Positions 1-9,537 of a stretch of DNA of 64,000 bases are shown one piece after another. Both the position numbers and the translations under genes were made by a program. Below the pieces are notes generated by a model. The model saw only the letters and a list, made by a program, of their open reading frames with translations, was not told where the DNA came from and did not search any database. This DNA is from Hydrogenophaga borbori (GTDB lineage: Bacteria > Pseudomonadota > Gammaproteobacteria > Burkholderiales > Burkholderiaceae_C): contig NZ_QVLS01000002.1 of the NCBI RefSeq assembly GCF_003417535.1, forward strand, positions 186,001 to 250,000, given 5' to 3'. Within the stretch, counting starts at the first letter, position 1. Every line of letters begins with the position of its first letter.

Positions 1-356
1 GCGCGGCGCACCAGGGCGCGCACGCGGGCCTCCAGCTCGTCCAGGTCGAAGGGCTTGGGCAGGTAGTCGTCGGCGCCGGTGTTCAGGCCCAGGATGCGAT
101 CGCCCACGGTGCCGCGCGCGGTGAGGATGATCACGGGCGTCTTCAGGCCGCCGCCGCGCGCCTGGGCCAGCACCTCCAGGCCGTCCTTGCCGGGCAGCGA
201 CAGGTCCAGCAGCACGGCGTCGGGCTGGGTGTCGCGCCACACCGCCAGCGCGCGCTCGCCGTCGTCGCAGGTCACCACCTGGATGCCGCGCCGCTCGAAG
301 GCGCGGCTCAGCGTGGCCTGCATGGTGGTGTTGTCTTCGACGAGCAGGAGTTTCAT
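1..356 (-). CDS. tctD: TctD-like two-component response regulator (receiver domain, C-terminus cut by window edge)
   Basis: The 118 visible residues form a complete receiver domain of an OmpR/PhoB-type regulator. Seen: the acidic pocket in MKLLLVEDN, a phospho-acceptor Asp51 in LLDLSLPG, the switch residue Thr79 in IILTARG and the conserved Lys101 in LPKPF. The winged-helix output domain would lie beyond the left edge. It is transcribed away from tctCBA, the arrangement known for the tctD regulator of tricarboxylate uptake, where phosphorylation by the TctE kinase activates tctC. The kinase gene is presumably just outside. The TctD name rests on this neighbourhood and the family; another OmpR-type regulator is possible. 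Confidence 0.85.
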   Translation of the reverse strand, partial: MKLLLVEDNTTMQATLSRAFERRGIQVVTCDDGERALAVWRDTQPDAVLLDLSLPGKDGLEVLAQARGGGLKTPVIILTARGTVGDRILGLNTGADDYLPKPFDLDELEARVRALVRR

Positions 357-477
357 GGGGGGACCGATTATGGGGACGCGCGCGCCTCAGGGTTTATCCC
401 AGGGTGCCCGACAGCCAACTGACAGCCCGCCCGCCGACCATTCGCGGCGTCGTTCCCATCAACCACGGAGACAAGCC

Positions 478-1437
478 ATGCGCCGCGATACCTTCCTCAA
501 ATCCCTGGCCGCCCTGGCCGCCGCTGGCGCTCTGCCGAACGCGGCCTGGGCCAGCGCCAACATCAAGATGATGATCCCCGCCAACCCCGGCGGCGGCTGG
601 GACGGCACCGGCCGTGCGCTGGGCGACGCCCTGCGCGACGCCGGCGTGGCCTCCTCGGTGACCTTCGAGAACAAAGGCGGCGCGGCCGGCGCCATCGGCC
701 TGGCCCAGTTTTTCAACGCCAGCAAGGGCGACCCGAATGCGCTCATGGTCATGGGTGCCGTCATGCTGGGCGGCATCATCACCGGCAAGCCGCCGGTGTC
801 CATCACGCAGGTCACGCCCATCGCGCGCCTCACCACCGAGTACAACGTCTTCGTGCTGCCGGCCGATTCGCCGCTCAAGACCATGAAGGACGTGATCGAG
901 CAGCTCAAGAAGGACCCCGGCAGCGTCAAGTGGGGCGGCGGTTCGCGCGGCGCCACCGAGCACATCGCGGCGGCGCAGATCGCGCAGGCCGTGGGCGTGC
1001 CGGCGGCCAAGATCAACTACGTGCCCTTCCGTGGCGGTGGCGAGGCCGTGGCGGCCATCCTGGGCAACAACGTCACCGTGGGCGGCAGCGGCTTCAGCGA
1101 GTTCCAGCCCTACATCGAGAGCGGCAAGATGCGCGCCATCGCCGTCACCTCGGGCAAGCGCCTGGACGGCATCAACGTGCCCACGCTGAAAGAGCAGGGC
1201 ATCGACGTGGAGATCGGCAACTGGCGCGGCGTGTATGGCGCGGCCGGCATCACCCCCGCGCAGCGCGACGCGCTGGTGGCCATGGTGGTGAAGGCCACGC
1301 AGAGCAAATCCTGGGCGGAGGCGGTGAAGAAGAACAACTGGACGCCCGCGCTGCTGACCGGCAAGGCCTTCGAGGAGTTCGTGGACCGCGACTTCTCCTC
1401 CCTGCGCGCGACCATGGTGCGCGCGGGCATGGTCTGA
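478..1437 (+). CDS. tctC: Tripartite tricarboxylate transporter periplasmic receptor TctC (Bug family)
   Basis: A 319-residue periplasmic binding protein that would deliver a tri- or dicarboxylate (citrate-type) substrate to the TctAB membrane permease. The N-terminus is a signal peptide: two Arg, a hydrophobic stretch, then ALPNAAWA as a likely cleavage site. The twin arginines do not fit the exact Tat pattern. The mature protein begins with the Bug-family opening (IKMMIPANPGGGWDGTGR). The chosen ATG has a GGAG ribosome-binding sequence just upstream; earlier in-frame codons only read through the tctD-tctC control region. It is first in a tight tctCBA operon. The actual ligand cannot be read from sequence. 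Confidence 0.9.
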   Translation: MRRDTFLKSLAALAAAGALPNAAWASANIKMMIPANPGGGWDGTGRALGDALRDAGVASSVTFENKGGAAGAIGLAQFFNASKGDPNALMVMGAVMLGGIITGKPPVSITQVTPIARLTTEYNVFVLPADSPLKTMKDVIEQLKKDPGSVKWGGGSRGATEHIAAAQIAQAVGVPAAKINYVPFRGGGEAVAAILGNNVTVGGSGFSEFQPYIESGKMRAIAVTSGKRLDGINVPTLKEQGIDVEIGNWRGVYGAAGITPAQRDALVAMVVKATQSKSWAEAVKKNNWTPALLTGKAFEEFVDRDFSSLRATMVRAGMV

Positions 1438-1450
1438 CGCGGACGGCGAC

Positions 1451-1972
1451 ATGAGCGACATGCAGCAGCCCGCGTCCACGGACGTGGGACAGGTGGCCAT
1501 CGGCCTGGGCGCGCTGGGCGTGGCCTTGGTGCTCGCCGTAGGCGCCTGGCAGATCCCCTCGGCCGCGGGTTACTCGGGCGTCGGCCCCGACTTCCTGCCC
1601 TGGCTGATGTGCGCGGCCATGGCCGTGTGCGGCGCGCTGCTGGTGTGGCAAGCGTTGCGCGGCGGCTGGCGCCACGTGGAGACGCCTTCGGGCGCCGAGC
1701 GCGGCGACTGGCGCGCGCTGGCCTGGGTGGCCGGTGGCGTGGTGGCCAACGCCTCGCTCATCACCACCATCGGCTTCGTGCTGAGCTGCACGCTGTGTTA
1801 CGCCCTGGCCGTGCGCGGCCTGCGCCTGAGCGAGGGCCGGGCCGGCGGCGGCGCGCGCGCCACCTTCATCGACCTGGTCACCGGCGTGCTGATTTCGGCG
1901 CCGGTGTTCTGGGTGTTCACCAAGGTGCTGGCGGTGAACCTGCCCGGCATCAGTCCCAGCGGCTGGATCTGA
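1451..1972 (+). CDS. tctB: Tripartite tricarboxylate transporter small membrane subunit TctB
   Basis: A 173-residue inner-membrane protein with about four hydrophobic segments (roughly residues 16-35, 46-68, 88-112 and 137-165). It is the size and topology of TctB, the small permease subunit that pairs with TctA. It starts 13 bp after tctC and ends one base before the tctA start codon, so the three genes are almost certainly co-transcribed and translationally linked. TctB proteins vary widely in sequence, so the call depends mainly on size, topology and position between tctC and tctA. Confidence 0.88.
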   Translation: MSDMQQPASTDVGQVAIGLGALGVALVLAVGAWQIPSAAGYSGVGPDFLPWLMCAAMAVCGALLVWQALRGGWRHVETPSGAERGDWRALAWVAGGVVANASLITTIGFVLSCTLCYALAVRGLRLSEGRAGGGARATFIDLVTGVLISAPVFWVFTKVLAVNLPGISPSGWI

Positions 1973-1973
1973 C

Positions 1974-3476
1974 ATGGGCGACATCCTCTCGCAACTCCTG
2001 GGTGGCTTCGCCACCGCCGGCACGCCCATCAACCTGCTGTGGGCGCTGGCCGGCTGCGCGCTCGGCACCGCCATCGGCGTGCTGCCGGGCCTGGGGCCGG
2101 CCGTCACGGTGGCCATGCTGCTGCCCATCACGGGCCAGGTGGAGCCCACCGCCTCGATGATCTTCTTCGCGGGCATCTACTACGGCGCGATGTACGGTGG
2201 CTCCACCACCTCCATCCTGCTCAACACGCCGGGCGAGACCGGCACCATGGTGACCGCGCTCGAAGGCTTCAAGATGGCCAAGCACGGCCGCGCGGGTGCC
2301 GCGCTGGCCACCTCGGCCATCGGCTCCTTCGTGGCCGGCACCATCGCCACCGTGCTGGTGACGCTGTTTGCGCCCATCCTGGCCGACTTTGCCGTGCAAC
2401 TGGGCCCGCCCGAGTATTTCTGCCTGATGCTGCTGGCCTTCACCACGGTGAGTTCGGTGCTGGGGCAAAGCGCCTTGCGGGGGCTGGCCGCGCTGTTCCT
2501 GGGCATCTCGCTGGGCCTGGTGGGCATCGACCAGATCACCGGCCAGGTTCGCTACACCGCAGGCATCCTGGAGTTCATGGATGGCGTGGAGGTGGTGCTG
2601 GTGGCCGTGGGCCTGTTCGCGGTGACGGAGGCGCTCTACAACGCGCTGTACGAAGGCCGCATGCAGACCGCCATGAACCACCTCAACAAGGTGCACATGA
2701 CGCGCGGCGAGTGGCGCCGGTCCTGGCCAGCCTGGCTGCGCGGCACGGCGATCGGCTTTCCCTTCGGCACCATTCCCGCCGGCGGCACCGAGATCCCCAC
2801 CTTCCTGAGCTACGCGACCGAGCGCAAGCTGGCCGACGCCGAGGCGCGGCAGCAGTTCGGCACCACGGGCGCGATCGAAGGCGTGGCCGGCCCCGAGGCG
2901 GCCAACAACGCGGCCGTCACGGGCACGCTGGTGCCGCTGCTGACGCTGGGCATCCCGACCTCGGTGACGGCGGCGATCCTGCTGTCCGCGCTGCAGAACT
3001 ACGGCATCAACGCGGGGCCGCAGCTGTTCCAGACGTCGTCCGCTCTGGTGTGGGCGCTGATCGCTTCGCTCTACATCGGCAACGTGATGCTGCTGGTGCT
3101 GAACCTGCCGCTGGTGGGCCTGTGGGTGAAGCTGTTGAAGATCCCGCGCCCGCAGCTCTACGCGGGCATCATGATCTTCGCGACGGTGGGCGTCTACGGC
3201 ATGCGCCAGAGCGCCTTCGACCTGTACCTCATGCTGGGCATCGGCCTGCTGGGCGTGCTGATGCGCCGCTTCGATTTCCCGGCGGCGCCGGTGATCGTGG
3301 GCCTGATCCTCGGGCCGCTGGCCGAAGCGCAGATGCGCAACGCGCTGTCGATCGGCGAAGGCAACTGGCTGATCTTCGTGCAGCGCCCGATGTCGCTGAT
3401 CCTGCTGCTCGTGGTGCTGGCGGTGCTGGTGGTGCCGAGGCTGTTGGCGCGGCGGCAGGCGATGGCCGCCGCCTGA
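1974..3476 (+). CDS. tctA: Tripartite tricarboxylate transporter large membrane subunit TctA
   Basis: A 500-residue polytopic inner-membrane protein of normal TctA length. The conserved glycine/proline-rich motif [18 protein letters not shown] lies near residues 35-52, followed by [18 protein letters not shown], both hallmarks of the family. A related segment ([19 protein letters not shown]) around residues 259-277 gives the usual two-fold internal symmetry. It would be the secondary, cation-driven permease of the TctCBA system. It is the last gene of the operon: a strong stem-loop with a T-rich tail begins 20 bp after its stop. Confidence 0.93.
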   Translation: MGDILSQLLGGFATAGTPINLLWALAGCALGTAIGVLPGLGPAVTVAMLLPITGQVEPTASMIFFAGIYYGAMYGGSTTSILLNTPGETGTMVTALEGFKMAKHGRAGAALATSAIGSFVAGTIATVLVTLFAPILADFAVQLGPPEYFCLMLLAFTTVSSVLGQSALRGLAALFLGISLGLVGIDQITGQVRYTAGILEFMDGVEVVLVAVGLFAVTEALYNALYEGRMQTAMNHLNKVHMTRGEWRRSWPAWLRGTAIGFPFGTIPAGGTEIPTFLSYATERKLADAEARQQFGTTGAIEGVAGPEAANNAAVTGTLVPLLTLGIPTSVTAAILLSALQNYGINAGPQLFQTSSALVWALIASLYIGNVMLLVLNLPLVGLWVKLLKIPRPQLYAGIMIFATVGVYGMRQSAFDLYLMLGIGLLGVLMRRFDFPAAPVIVGLILGPLAEAQMRNALSIGEGNWLIFVQRPMSLILLLVVLAVLVVPRLLARRQAMAAA

Positions 3477-3496
3477 AACCACCCCACTTCGGCGCA

Positions 3497-3526
3497 GCGG
3501 CTCGCGGACCCCAGGCCGCGAGCCGC
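3497..3526 (+). terminator. Rho-independent terminator after tctCBA
   Basis: A perfect 11-bp stem (GCGGCTCGCGG paired with CCGCGAGCCGC) around an 8-nt loop, followed by the T-rich run TTCTTGCTTTT. It sits 20 bp past the tctA stop codon, so it should end the tctCBA transcript. Confidence 0.85.
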
Positions 3527-3630
3527 TTCTTGCTTTTCATCATTGCCTGAACCCGCCGATTCGAGGGCATCGTTGTCCGGGGTGCTCGCCTAGAGTCGCC
3601 CGCTTCTTCGCATGTGCCGATAGGCGAGCC

Positions 3631-3849
3631 ATGAAAGCACTCTCTTGGCGGCTGTATGCCGTCGCCTACCTGGTGGCCTATCTGACGACAGTCCTGGGTA
3701 CGGCGTTGTCGATTTTTCTTTGGGCAGCGCCAATGGATTCGTGGCCTGATATCTGGCGAGGGCTGCTCTGGAAAGCCTTGCCGCACGCCGTGCCGCTGGC
3801 ATGCATCCTGCGTATCGCATGGAACAAACGACGTCAGCCCAAGGGTTGA
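3631..3849 (+). CDS. Small hypothetical membrane protein (72 aa)
   Basis: No family recognised. The protein begins MKALSWRLYAVAYLVAY and has one clear hydrophobic helix (about residues 8-31) and a second weaker one (about 47-62), ending in a basic tail NKRRQPKG. This is a plausible two-span membrane protein with positive-inside ends. The DNA is slightly less GC-rich than the surroundings and the ribosome-binding site is weak (AGGCGAG). The next small gene starts 19 bp downstream in the same direction, so the two may be co-transcribed. It could be a chance reading frame; the hydrophobic pattern argues mildly against that. Confidence 0.45.
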   Translation: MKALSWRLYAVAYLVAYLTTVLGTALSIFLWAAPMDSWPDIWRGLLWKALPHAVPLACILRIAWNKRRQPKG

Positions 3850-3868
3850 GACAAGGCGGGGCAGAGAC

Positions 3869-4084
3869 ATGAATGGTGATGGGTTGGGTGGGGTGGCATT
3901 GGGCCTGACCTTGGCCGTGTTGCTGGTGCGGCCAAAGCCCCGCCATCAACTGCCGCTGGGCGCCGGCGCAAGCCTCTGCCAGTTGAGGGCCGCCCTGGAG
4001 GGACGATGGTCGCTGCTGGCCTGGCCACTGGGCGCGGCAGTGGTGGTGCTCGGAATGGCAAGCTGGGCGAGTCGATCGGAATAA
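3869..4084 (+). CDS. Small hypothetical protein (71 aa), possibly membrane-associated
   Basis: No family recognised. It has a hydrophobic N-terminal segment (about residues 5-20), a basic loop (RPKPRH) and a second hydrophobic segment near the C-terminus (about 47-66). A purine-rich GGGGCAGAGA precedes the ATG. It lies directly behind the previous small membrane-protein frame and just before the sigma-54 activator. Nothing in the sequence indicates a role, and a chance frame cannot be excluded in DNA this GC-rich. Confidence 0.4.
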   Translation: MNGDGLGGVALGLTLAVLLVRPKPRHQLPLGAGASLCQLRAALEGRWSLLAWPLGAAVVVLGMASWASRSE

Positions 4085-4127
4085 GGCCGCTTTCTCTCGC
4101 ATACCCGCCCCGGGTACCATCCCGGGC

Positions 4128-5580
<1,453 letters not shown>

Positions 5581-5606
<26 letters not shown>

Positions 5607-5650
5607 ATTTCAGACAAATCGTGTGCGATGGGTTGTCTGAAATTCCGGCA
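5581..5650 (+). promoter_or_regulatory. Three upstream activator sites (TGTCTGAA-N-TTC-type inverted repeats)
   Basis: Three copies of the same element begin at 5581, 5600 and 5634. The middle one, TGTCTGAATTTCAGACA, is a perfect 8-bp inverted repeat with a 1-nt centre. The outer two share the exact 16-nt string TGTCTGAAATTCCGGC, with a conserved left half and a degenerate right half. The first copy lies inside the last codons of the activator gene. All three lie about 50-120 bp upstream of the -24/-12 promoter, the usual place for enhancer sites bound by a sigma-54 activator. Assignment to the adjacent activator is inference. Confidence 0.8.
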
Positions 5651-5701
5651 ATCGATCGGGTGTCAAAGAAAAATTCCTTTGATATCAAGGCATTGCTGGG
5701 T

Positions 5702-5717
5702 TGGCACGGCATGTGCA
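5702..5717 (+). promoter_or_regulatory. Sigma-54 (-24/-12) promoter of the ABC transporter operon
   Basis: The string TTGGCACGGCATGTGCA carries the -24 GG at 5703-5704 and the -12 GC at 5715-5716 with exactly 10 nt between them. It matches TGGCAC-N5-TTGC except for one base (GTGC). It lies about 50 bp upstream of the substrate-binding-protein start codon and downstream of the three activator sites. Confidence 0.85.
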
Positions 5718-5768
5718 AAAGAGGCGCACGGCGCACCGCGCTGTGCCAGCAACCATCAGGAGACAAGC

Positions 5769-6965
5769 ATGTTCGACACCACCCGCCGCCTGGCGGTGAT
5801 TGCCCTGGCCTGCACGGCCACCCTGGGTTTCGCCCAAGCCAACAAGGGCGAGATCCGCATCGCCCACATCCACAGCAAGACCGGCCCGTTGGAGGCCTAC
5901 GCCAAGCAGACCCAGGCGGGCCTGATGATGGGCCTGAACTACGCCACGGGCGGCACCATGATGGTGGCCGGCAAGAAGATCGTGGTGATCGAGAAGGACG
6001 ACCAGGGCAAGCCCGACGTGGGCAAGAGCCTGCTGGCGGCGGCCTACGCCGACGACAAGGTCGACCTCGCCATCGGCCCGACCGCCTCGCCCGTGGCGCT
6101 GGCCATGCTGCCGGTGGCCGAGGAGTACCGCAAGATCCTGCTGGTGGAGCCCGCCGTGGCCGACTCCATCACCGGTGACAAGTGGAACAAGTACATCTTC
6201 CGCACCGGCCGCAACAGCAGCCAGGACGCGGCCGCCAACGCCGTGGCCCTCGACGCCCCGAACAACGTGATCGGTGTGCTGGCCAACGACAACGCCTTCG
6301 GCCGCGACGCCGTGAAGGCCTCCAAGGACTTCACCAAGAAGGCCAAGATCGTGCACGAGGAGTACCTGCCCGTGGGCACGACGGACTTCACTGCCGGCCT
6401 GCTGCGCCTGGTCGACAAGCTCAAGGACCAGCCGGGCAACAAGTACATCTCGGTGGTGTGGTCGGGCGCGCCCACGCCCTTCCCCAAGATCGCCGAGATG
6501 GAGCTGGACAAGCGCTACGGCATCAAGCTCGCCACGGGCGGCAACATCCTGCCGGCCATGGTGGCCTACAAGCAGTTCCCGGGCATGGAAGGCGCGCTGT
6601 ATTACTACTTCGGCATCCCCAAGAACCCGGTCAACGACGCCATGGTGGCCGAGCACTACCGCCAGTTCAAGCAGCCGCCGGACTTCTTCACCGCCGGTGG
6701 CTTCTCGGCCGCCATGGCGGTGGTGACCGCGCTGAAGAAAACCAATGGCGACACCAACAGCGAGAAGCTCATCCAGACCATGGAAGGCATGAGCTTCGAC
6801 ACGCCCAAGGGCACCATGACCTTCCGCAAGGAAGACCACCAGGCCATGCAGAGCATGTACCACTTCAAGATCAAGGCCGACCCGGCCTTCGCCTGGGGGG
6901 TGCCGGAGCTGGTGCGTGAGATCAAGCCCGGGGACATGAACATCCCCATCCGCAACAAGCGCTGA
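5769..6965 (+). CDS. Branched-chain-amino-acid-type ABC transporter periplasmic binding protein
   Basis: A 398-residue type I periplasmic binding protein (LivJ/LivK/AmiC fold) with a signal peptide ending ATLGFAQA. The mature part starts with the family opening IRIAHIHSKTGPLEAYAKQT. Its length and motifs (GPTASPVALAMLPVAEEY) fit the family. The start is the ATG with a strong AGGAGA site 7 nt upstream and a normal signal peptide; earlier in-frame codons only cross the promoter region. It is first in a six-gene operon driven by the -24/-12 promoter. The ligand is unknown: these receptors bind amino acids, amides, urea or aromatic acids, and the co-transcribed hydrolase argues against simple leucine uptake. 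Confidence 0.88.
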   Translation: MFDTTRRLAVIALACTATLGFAQANKGEIRIAHIHSKTGPLEAYAKQTQAGLMMGLNYATGGTMMVAGKKIVVIEKDDQGKPDVGKSLLAAAYADDKVDLAIGPTASPVALAMLPVAEEYRKILLVEPAVADSITGDKWNKYIFRTGRNSSQDAAANAVALDAPNNVIGVLANDNAFGRDAVKASKDFTKKAKIVHEEYLPVGTTDFTAGLLRLVDKLKDQPGNKYISVVWSGAPTPFPKIAEMELDKRYGIKLATGGNILPAMVAYKQFPGMEGALYYYFGIPKNPVNDAMVAEHYRQFKQPPDFFTAGGFSAAMAVVTALKKTNGDTNSEKLIQTMEGMSFDTPKGTMTFRKEDHQAMQSMYHFKIKADPAFAWGVPELVREIKPGDMNIPIRNKR

Positions 6966-6998
6966 ACCTGGCGTGCGCCCGCCGGGCGCACGATCCCC

Positions 6999-7760
6999 AT
7001 GCTGCAAACCTCGAACCTCACGGTCCGCTTCGGCGGGCACGTGGCGGTGAACGCTGTCTCCTGCGGATTCGCGCCGGGCACGCTCACCGCCATCGTCGGC
7101 CCCAACGGCGCGGGCAAGACGACCTACTTCAACCTGATCTCGGGACAGATCAAGGCCACGGCCGGCACGGTCACGCTCGATGGGCGCGAGCTCACGCCGC
7201 TGAGCGCGCCGCTGCGCACGCGCGCCGGCCTGGGCCGGGCCTTCCAGCTCACCAACCTGTTCCCGCAGCTCAGCGTGCGCGAGAACGTGCGCATGGCGGT
7301 GCAGGCGCGCGCGGGCGCGGGGCTGGACTTCTTCCGCATCTGGAGCGACCGCAAAGACCTGCTGGACCAGGCCGACGACATCCTGCGGACCGTGGCCCTG
7401 GCCGACAAGGCCGAGGCGCGCGCGGCCAGCCTGCCGCACGGCGACCAGCGCAAACTGGAGGTGGGCATCCTGATGGCGCTGGACCCCAAGGTTTACATGT
7501 TCGACGAGCCCACCGCCGGCATGAGCGTGGACGAGGTGCCGGTGATCCTGAACCTGATCCGCCGCCTCAAGGCCGACAAGAGCAAGACCATCCTGCTGGT
7601 GGAGCACAAGATGGACGTGGTGCGCGAGCTGTCGGACCGCATCATCGTGCTGCACAACGGCGAGCTCGTGGCCGACGGCGAACCCGAGGCGGTGATCGCT
7701 TCGCCCGTGGTGCAGCAGGCGTACCTGGGCATCAACCCCGAAGAAGAGGTCGCGGCATGA
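6999..7760 (+). CDS. livG: ABC transporter ATP-binding protein, LivG type
   Basis: A 253-residue ATPase. Walker A is VGPNGAGKTT (about 34-43), the family-typical signature region reads LPHGDQRKLEV, Walker B is VYMFDEPTAGM, and the switch His lies in LLVEHKMD. It is one of the two cytoplasmic ATPases that drive import through the LivH/LivM-type permease. Its stop codon overlaps the start of the next gene (ATGA). The liv symbol denotes the family, not a demonstrated substrate. Confidence 0.9.
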   Translation: MLQTSNLTVRFGGHVAVNAVSCGFAPGTLTAIVGPNGAGKTTYFNLISGQIKATAGTVTLDGRELTPLSAPLRTRAGLGRAFQLTNLFPQLSVRENVRMAVQARAGAGLDFFRIWSDRKDLLDQADDILRTVALADKAEARAASLPHGDQRKLEVGILMALDPKVYMFDEPTAGMSVDEVPVILNLIRRLKADKSKTILLVEHKMDVVRELSDRIIVLHNGELVADGEPEAVIASPVVQQAYLGINPEEEVAA

Positions 7761-8494
7761 CGCAGCCACTGCTGACGCTCGAGGGCGTGCACACGCACAT
7801 CGGGGCGTACCACATCCTGCACGGCGTGGACCTCGCCGTGCCCGCCAACCAGCTCACCATGCTGCTGGGCCGCAATGGCGCGGGCAAGACGACCACGCTG
7901 CGCACCATCATGGGCCTGTGGCACGCGAGCCGGGGACGGATCACGCTCGCTGGCCAGGACATCACCGCGAAGGCGACGCCCGACATCGCGCAGAGCGGCG
8001 TGGCCTACGTGCCCGAGAGCATGGGCATCTTCGCCGACCTGAGCGTGAAGGAGAACATGCTGCTGGCCGCGCGCGGCGCGCGCTCCATCGACGGCATCGA
8101 CACGCAGCGCCTGGAGTGGATCTTCGACATGTTCCCGGCGATGAAGAAGTTCTGGCTGCACCCGGCGGGCAAGCTCTCGGGCGGGCAGAAGCAGATGCTG
8201 GCTGTGTCGCGCGCCATCGTCGAGCCGCGCCAGCTGCTGCTCATCGACGAGCCCAGCAAGGGCCTGGCGCCGGCCATCATCCAGAACATGATCGAGGCCT
8301 TCCGCGAACTCAAGGTCGCGCAGACCACCATCCTGCTCGTCGAGCAGAACTTCAACTTCGCGCGCCAGCTCGGTGACAGCGTGGCCGTGATGGACGACGG
8401 CCGCGTGGTGCACAGCGGCGCGATGGCCGAACTCGCCGAGGACAGCGCGCTGCAGGCGCGCCTGCTCGGCCTCTCGCTGGGAGCGCATCAATGA
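7757..8494 (+). CDS. livF: ABC transporter ATP-binding protein, LivF type
   Basis: A 245-residue second ATPase. Walker A is LGRNGAGKTTTLRTI, the signature is LSGGQKQML, Walker B is LLLIDEPSKGLAP, and the switch His is replaced by Gln in LLVEQNFNF, as is normal for LivF-type subunits. It overlaps the upstream ATPase and the downstream permease by 4 bp each, so the operon is translationally coupled throughout. It should pair with the LivG-type subunit on the permease dimer. Confidence 0.9.
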   Translation: MTQPLLTLEGVHTHIGAYHILHGVDLAVPANQLTMLLGRNGAGKTTTLRTIMGLWHASRGRITLAGQDITAKATPDIAQSGVAYVPESMGIFADLSVKENMLLAARGARSIDGIDTQRLEWIFDMFPAMKKFWLHPAGKLSGGQKQMLAVSRAIVEPRQLLLIDEPSKGLAPAIIQNMIEAFRELKVAQTTILLVEQNFNFARQLGDSVAVMDDGRVVHSGAMAELAEDSALQARLLGLSLGAHQ

Positions 8495-9525
8495 ACACCA
8501 CGGCCATCCCCACGCCCGCCAGCGGCAGCCTTGCGCGCTGGCAGGCGCTGAGAGACTTCGACTGGAAGCCCGTGGCCCTGGTGCCGCTGCTGGCCGCGCT
8601 GGCGCTGCCGGCCGTGGGCAGCGGCTCGACCTGGCTCACGCTCACCGTGGCCGGACTGGCCATGGGCCTGATCGTCTTCATCATCGCCTCCGGCCTGACG
8701 CTGGTGTTCGGCCTGATGGACGTGCTCAACTTTGGCCATGGCGTGTTCATCGCGCTGGGCGCCTTCGTCGCGGTCAGCGTGTTCGGTGGCCTGAACGCCT
8801 ACGCCATCGCCGACAGCTTCTGGCTCAACCTCGTGGCCCTGGTGCCGGCCATGCTGGCCGCCATGGTGGTGGCCGGCGCGGTGGGTCTGGTGTTCGAGCG
8901 CGTGATCGTGCGCCCGGTCTACGGCCAGCACCTGAAGCAGATCCTCATCACCATGGGCGGCATGATCATCGGCGAGGAGCTCATCAAGGTGGTCTGGGGC
9001 CCGGGCCAGCTCGCGCTGCCGCTGCCCGAGACGCTGCGCGGCAGTTTCCTGCTGGGCGATGCCTCGATCGAGAAGTACCGCCTGCTCGCCATGGCCGTGG
9101 GCCTGGCGGTGTTCGCCGCCATGGTCTGGACGCTCAACCGCACCAAGGTCGGCCTGCTGATCCGCGCCGGCGTGCAGGACCGCGAGATGGTGGAGTCGCT
9201 GGGCTACCGCATCCGGCGCCTGTTCGTGGGCGTGTTCGTGGCGGGCAGTGCGCTGGCCGGCCTGGGCGGCGTGATGTGGGGGCTTTACCAGCAGACCGTG
9301 CTGCCGCAGATGGGTGCGCAGGTCAACGTGCTGATCTTCATCGTCATCATCATCGGTGGCCTGGGCTCCACGCTGGGCGCTCTGGTGGGCGCGCTGCTGG
9401 TGGGCCTGATGGCCAACTACACCGGCTTTCTCATGCCCAAGGTCGCGCTGTTTTCCAACATCGCGCTGATGGTGGCCATCCTGCTGTGGCGACCGCAGGG
9501 CGTGTACCCCGTTGCGAACCGCTGA
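8491..9525 (+). CDS. livH: ABC transporter permease, LivH type
   Basis: A 344-residue inner-membrane permease with about eight hydrophobic segments. The family motif GLTLVFGLMDVLNFGHG lies near residues 70-86, and a cytoplasmic coupling loop (GLLIRAGVQDREMVESLGYR) precedes the last helices. A hydrophilic N-terminal extension of about 25 residues before the first helix is longer than in E. coli LivH. It would form the translocation channel with the following LivM-type protein. Confidence 0.9.
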   Translation: MNTTAIPTPASGSLARWQALRDFDWKPVALVPLLAALALPAVGSGSTWLTLTVAGLAMGLIVFIIASGLTLVFGLMDVLNFGHGVFIALGAFVAVSVFGGLNAYAIADSFWLNLVALVPAMLAAMVVAGAVGLVFERVIVRPVYGQHLKQILITMGGMIIGEELIKVVWGPGQLALPLPETLRGSFLLGDASIEKYRLLAMAVGLAVFAAMVWTLNRTKVGLLIRAGVQDREMVESLGYRIRRLFVGVFVAGSALAGLGGVMWGLYQQTVLPQMGAQVNVLIFIVIIIGGLGSTLGALVGALLVGLMANYTGFLMPKVALFSNIALMVAILLWRPQGVYPVANR

Positions 9526-9537
9526 GGAGCGCCGATC

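Noticed and set aside
478..555. Tat signal peptide on TctC
   Set aside because: The arginines are followed by two residues before FLK rather than one, so it does not fit the strict twin-arginine pattern; an ordinary Sec signal explains it.
5685..7769. A 694-codon minus-strand frame across the binding-protein and LivG-type genes
   Set aside because: The translation is His/Gly/Val-rich without domains, and the plus strand carries clear ABC transporter proteins with ribosome-binding sites and a promoter.
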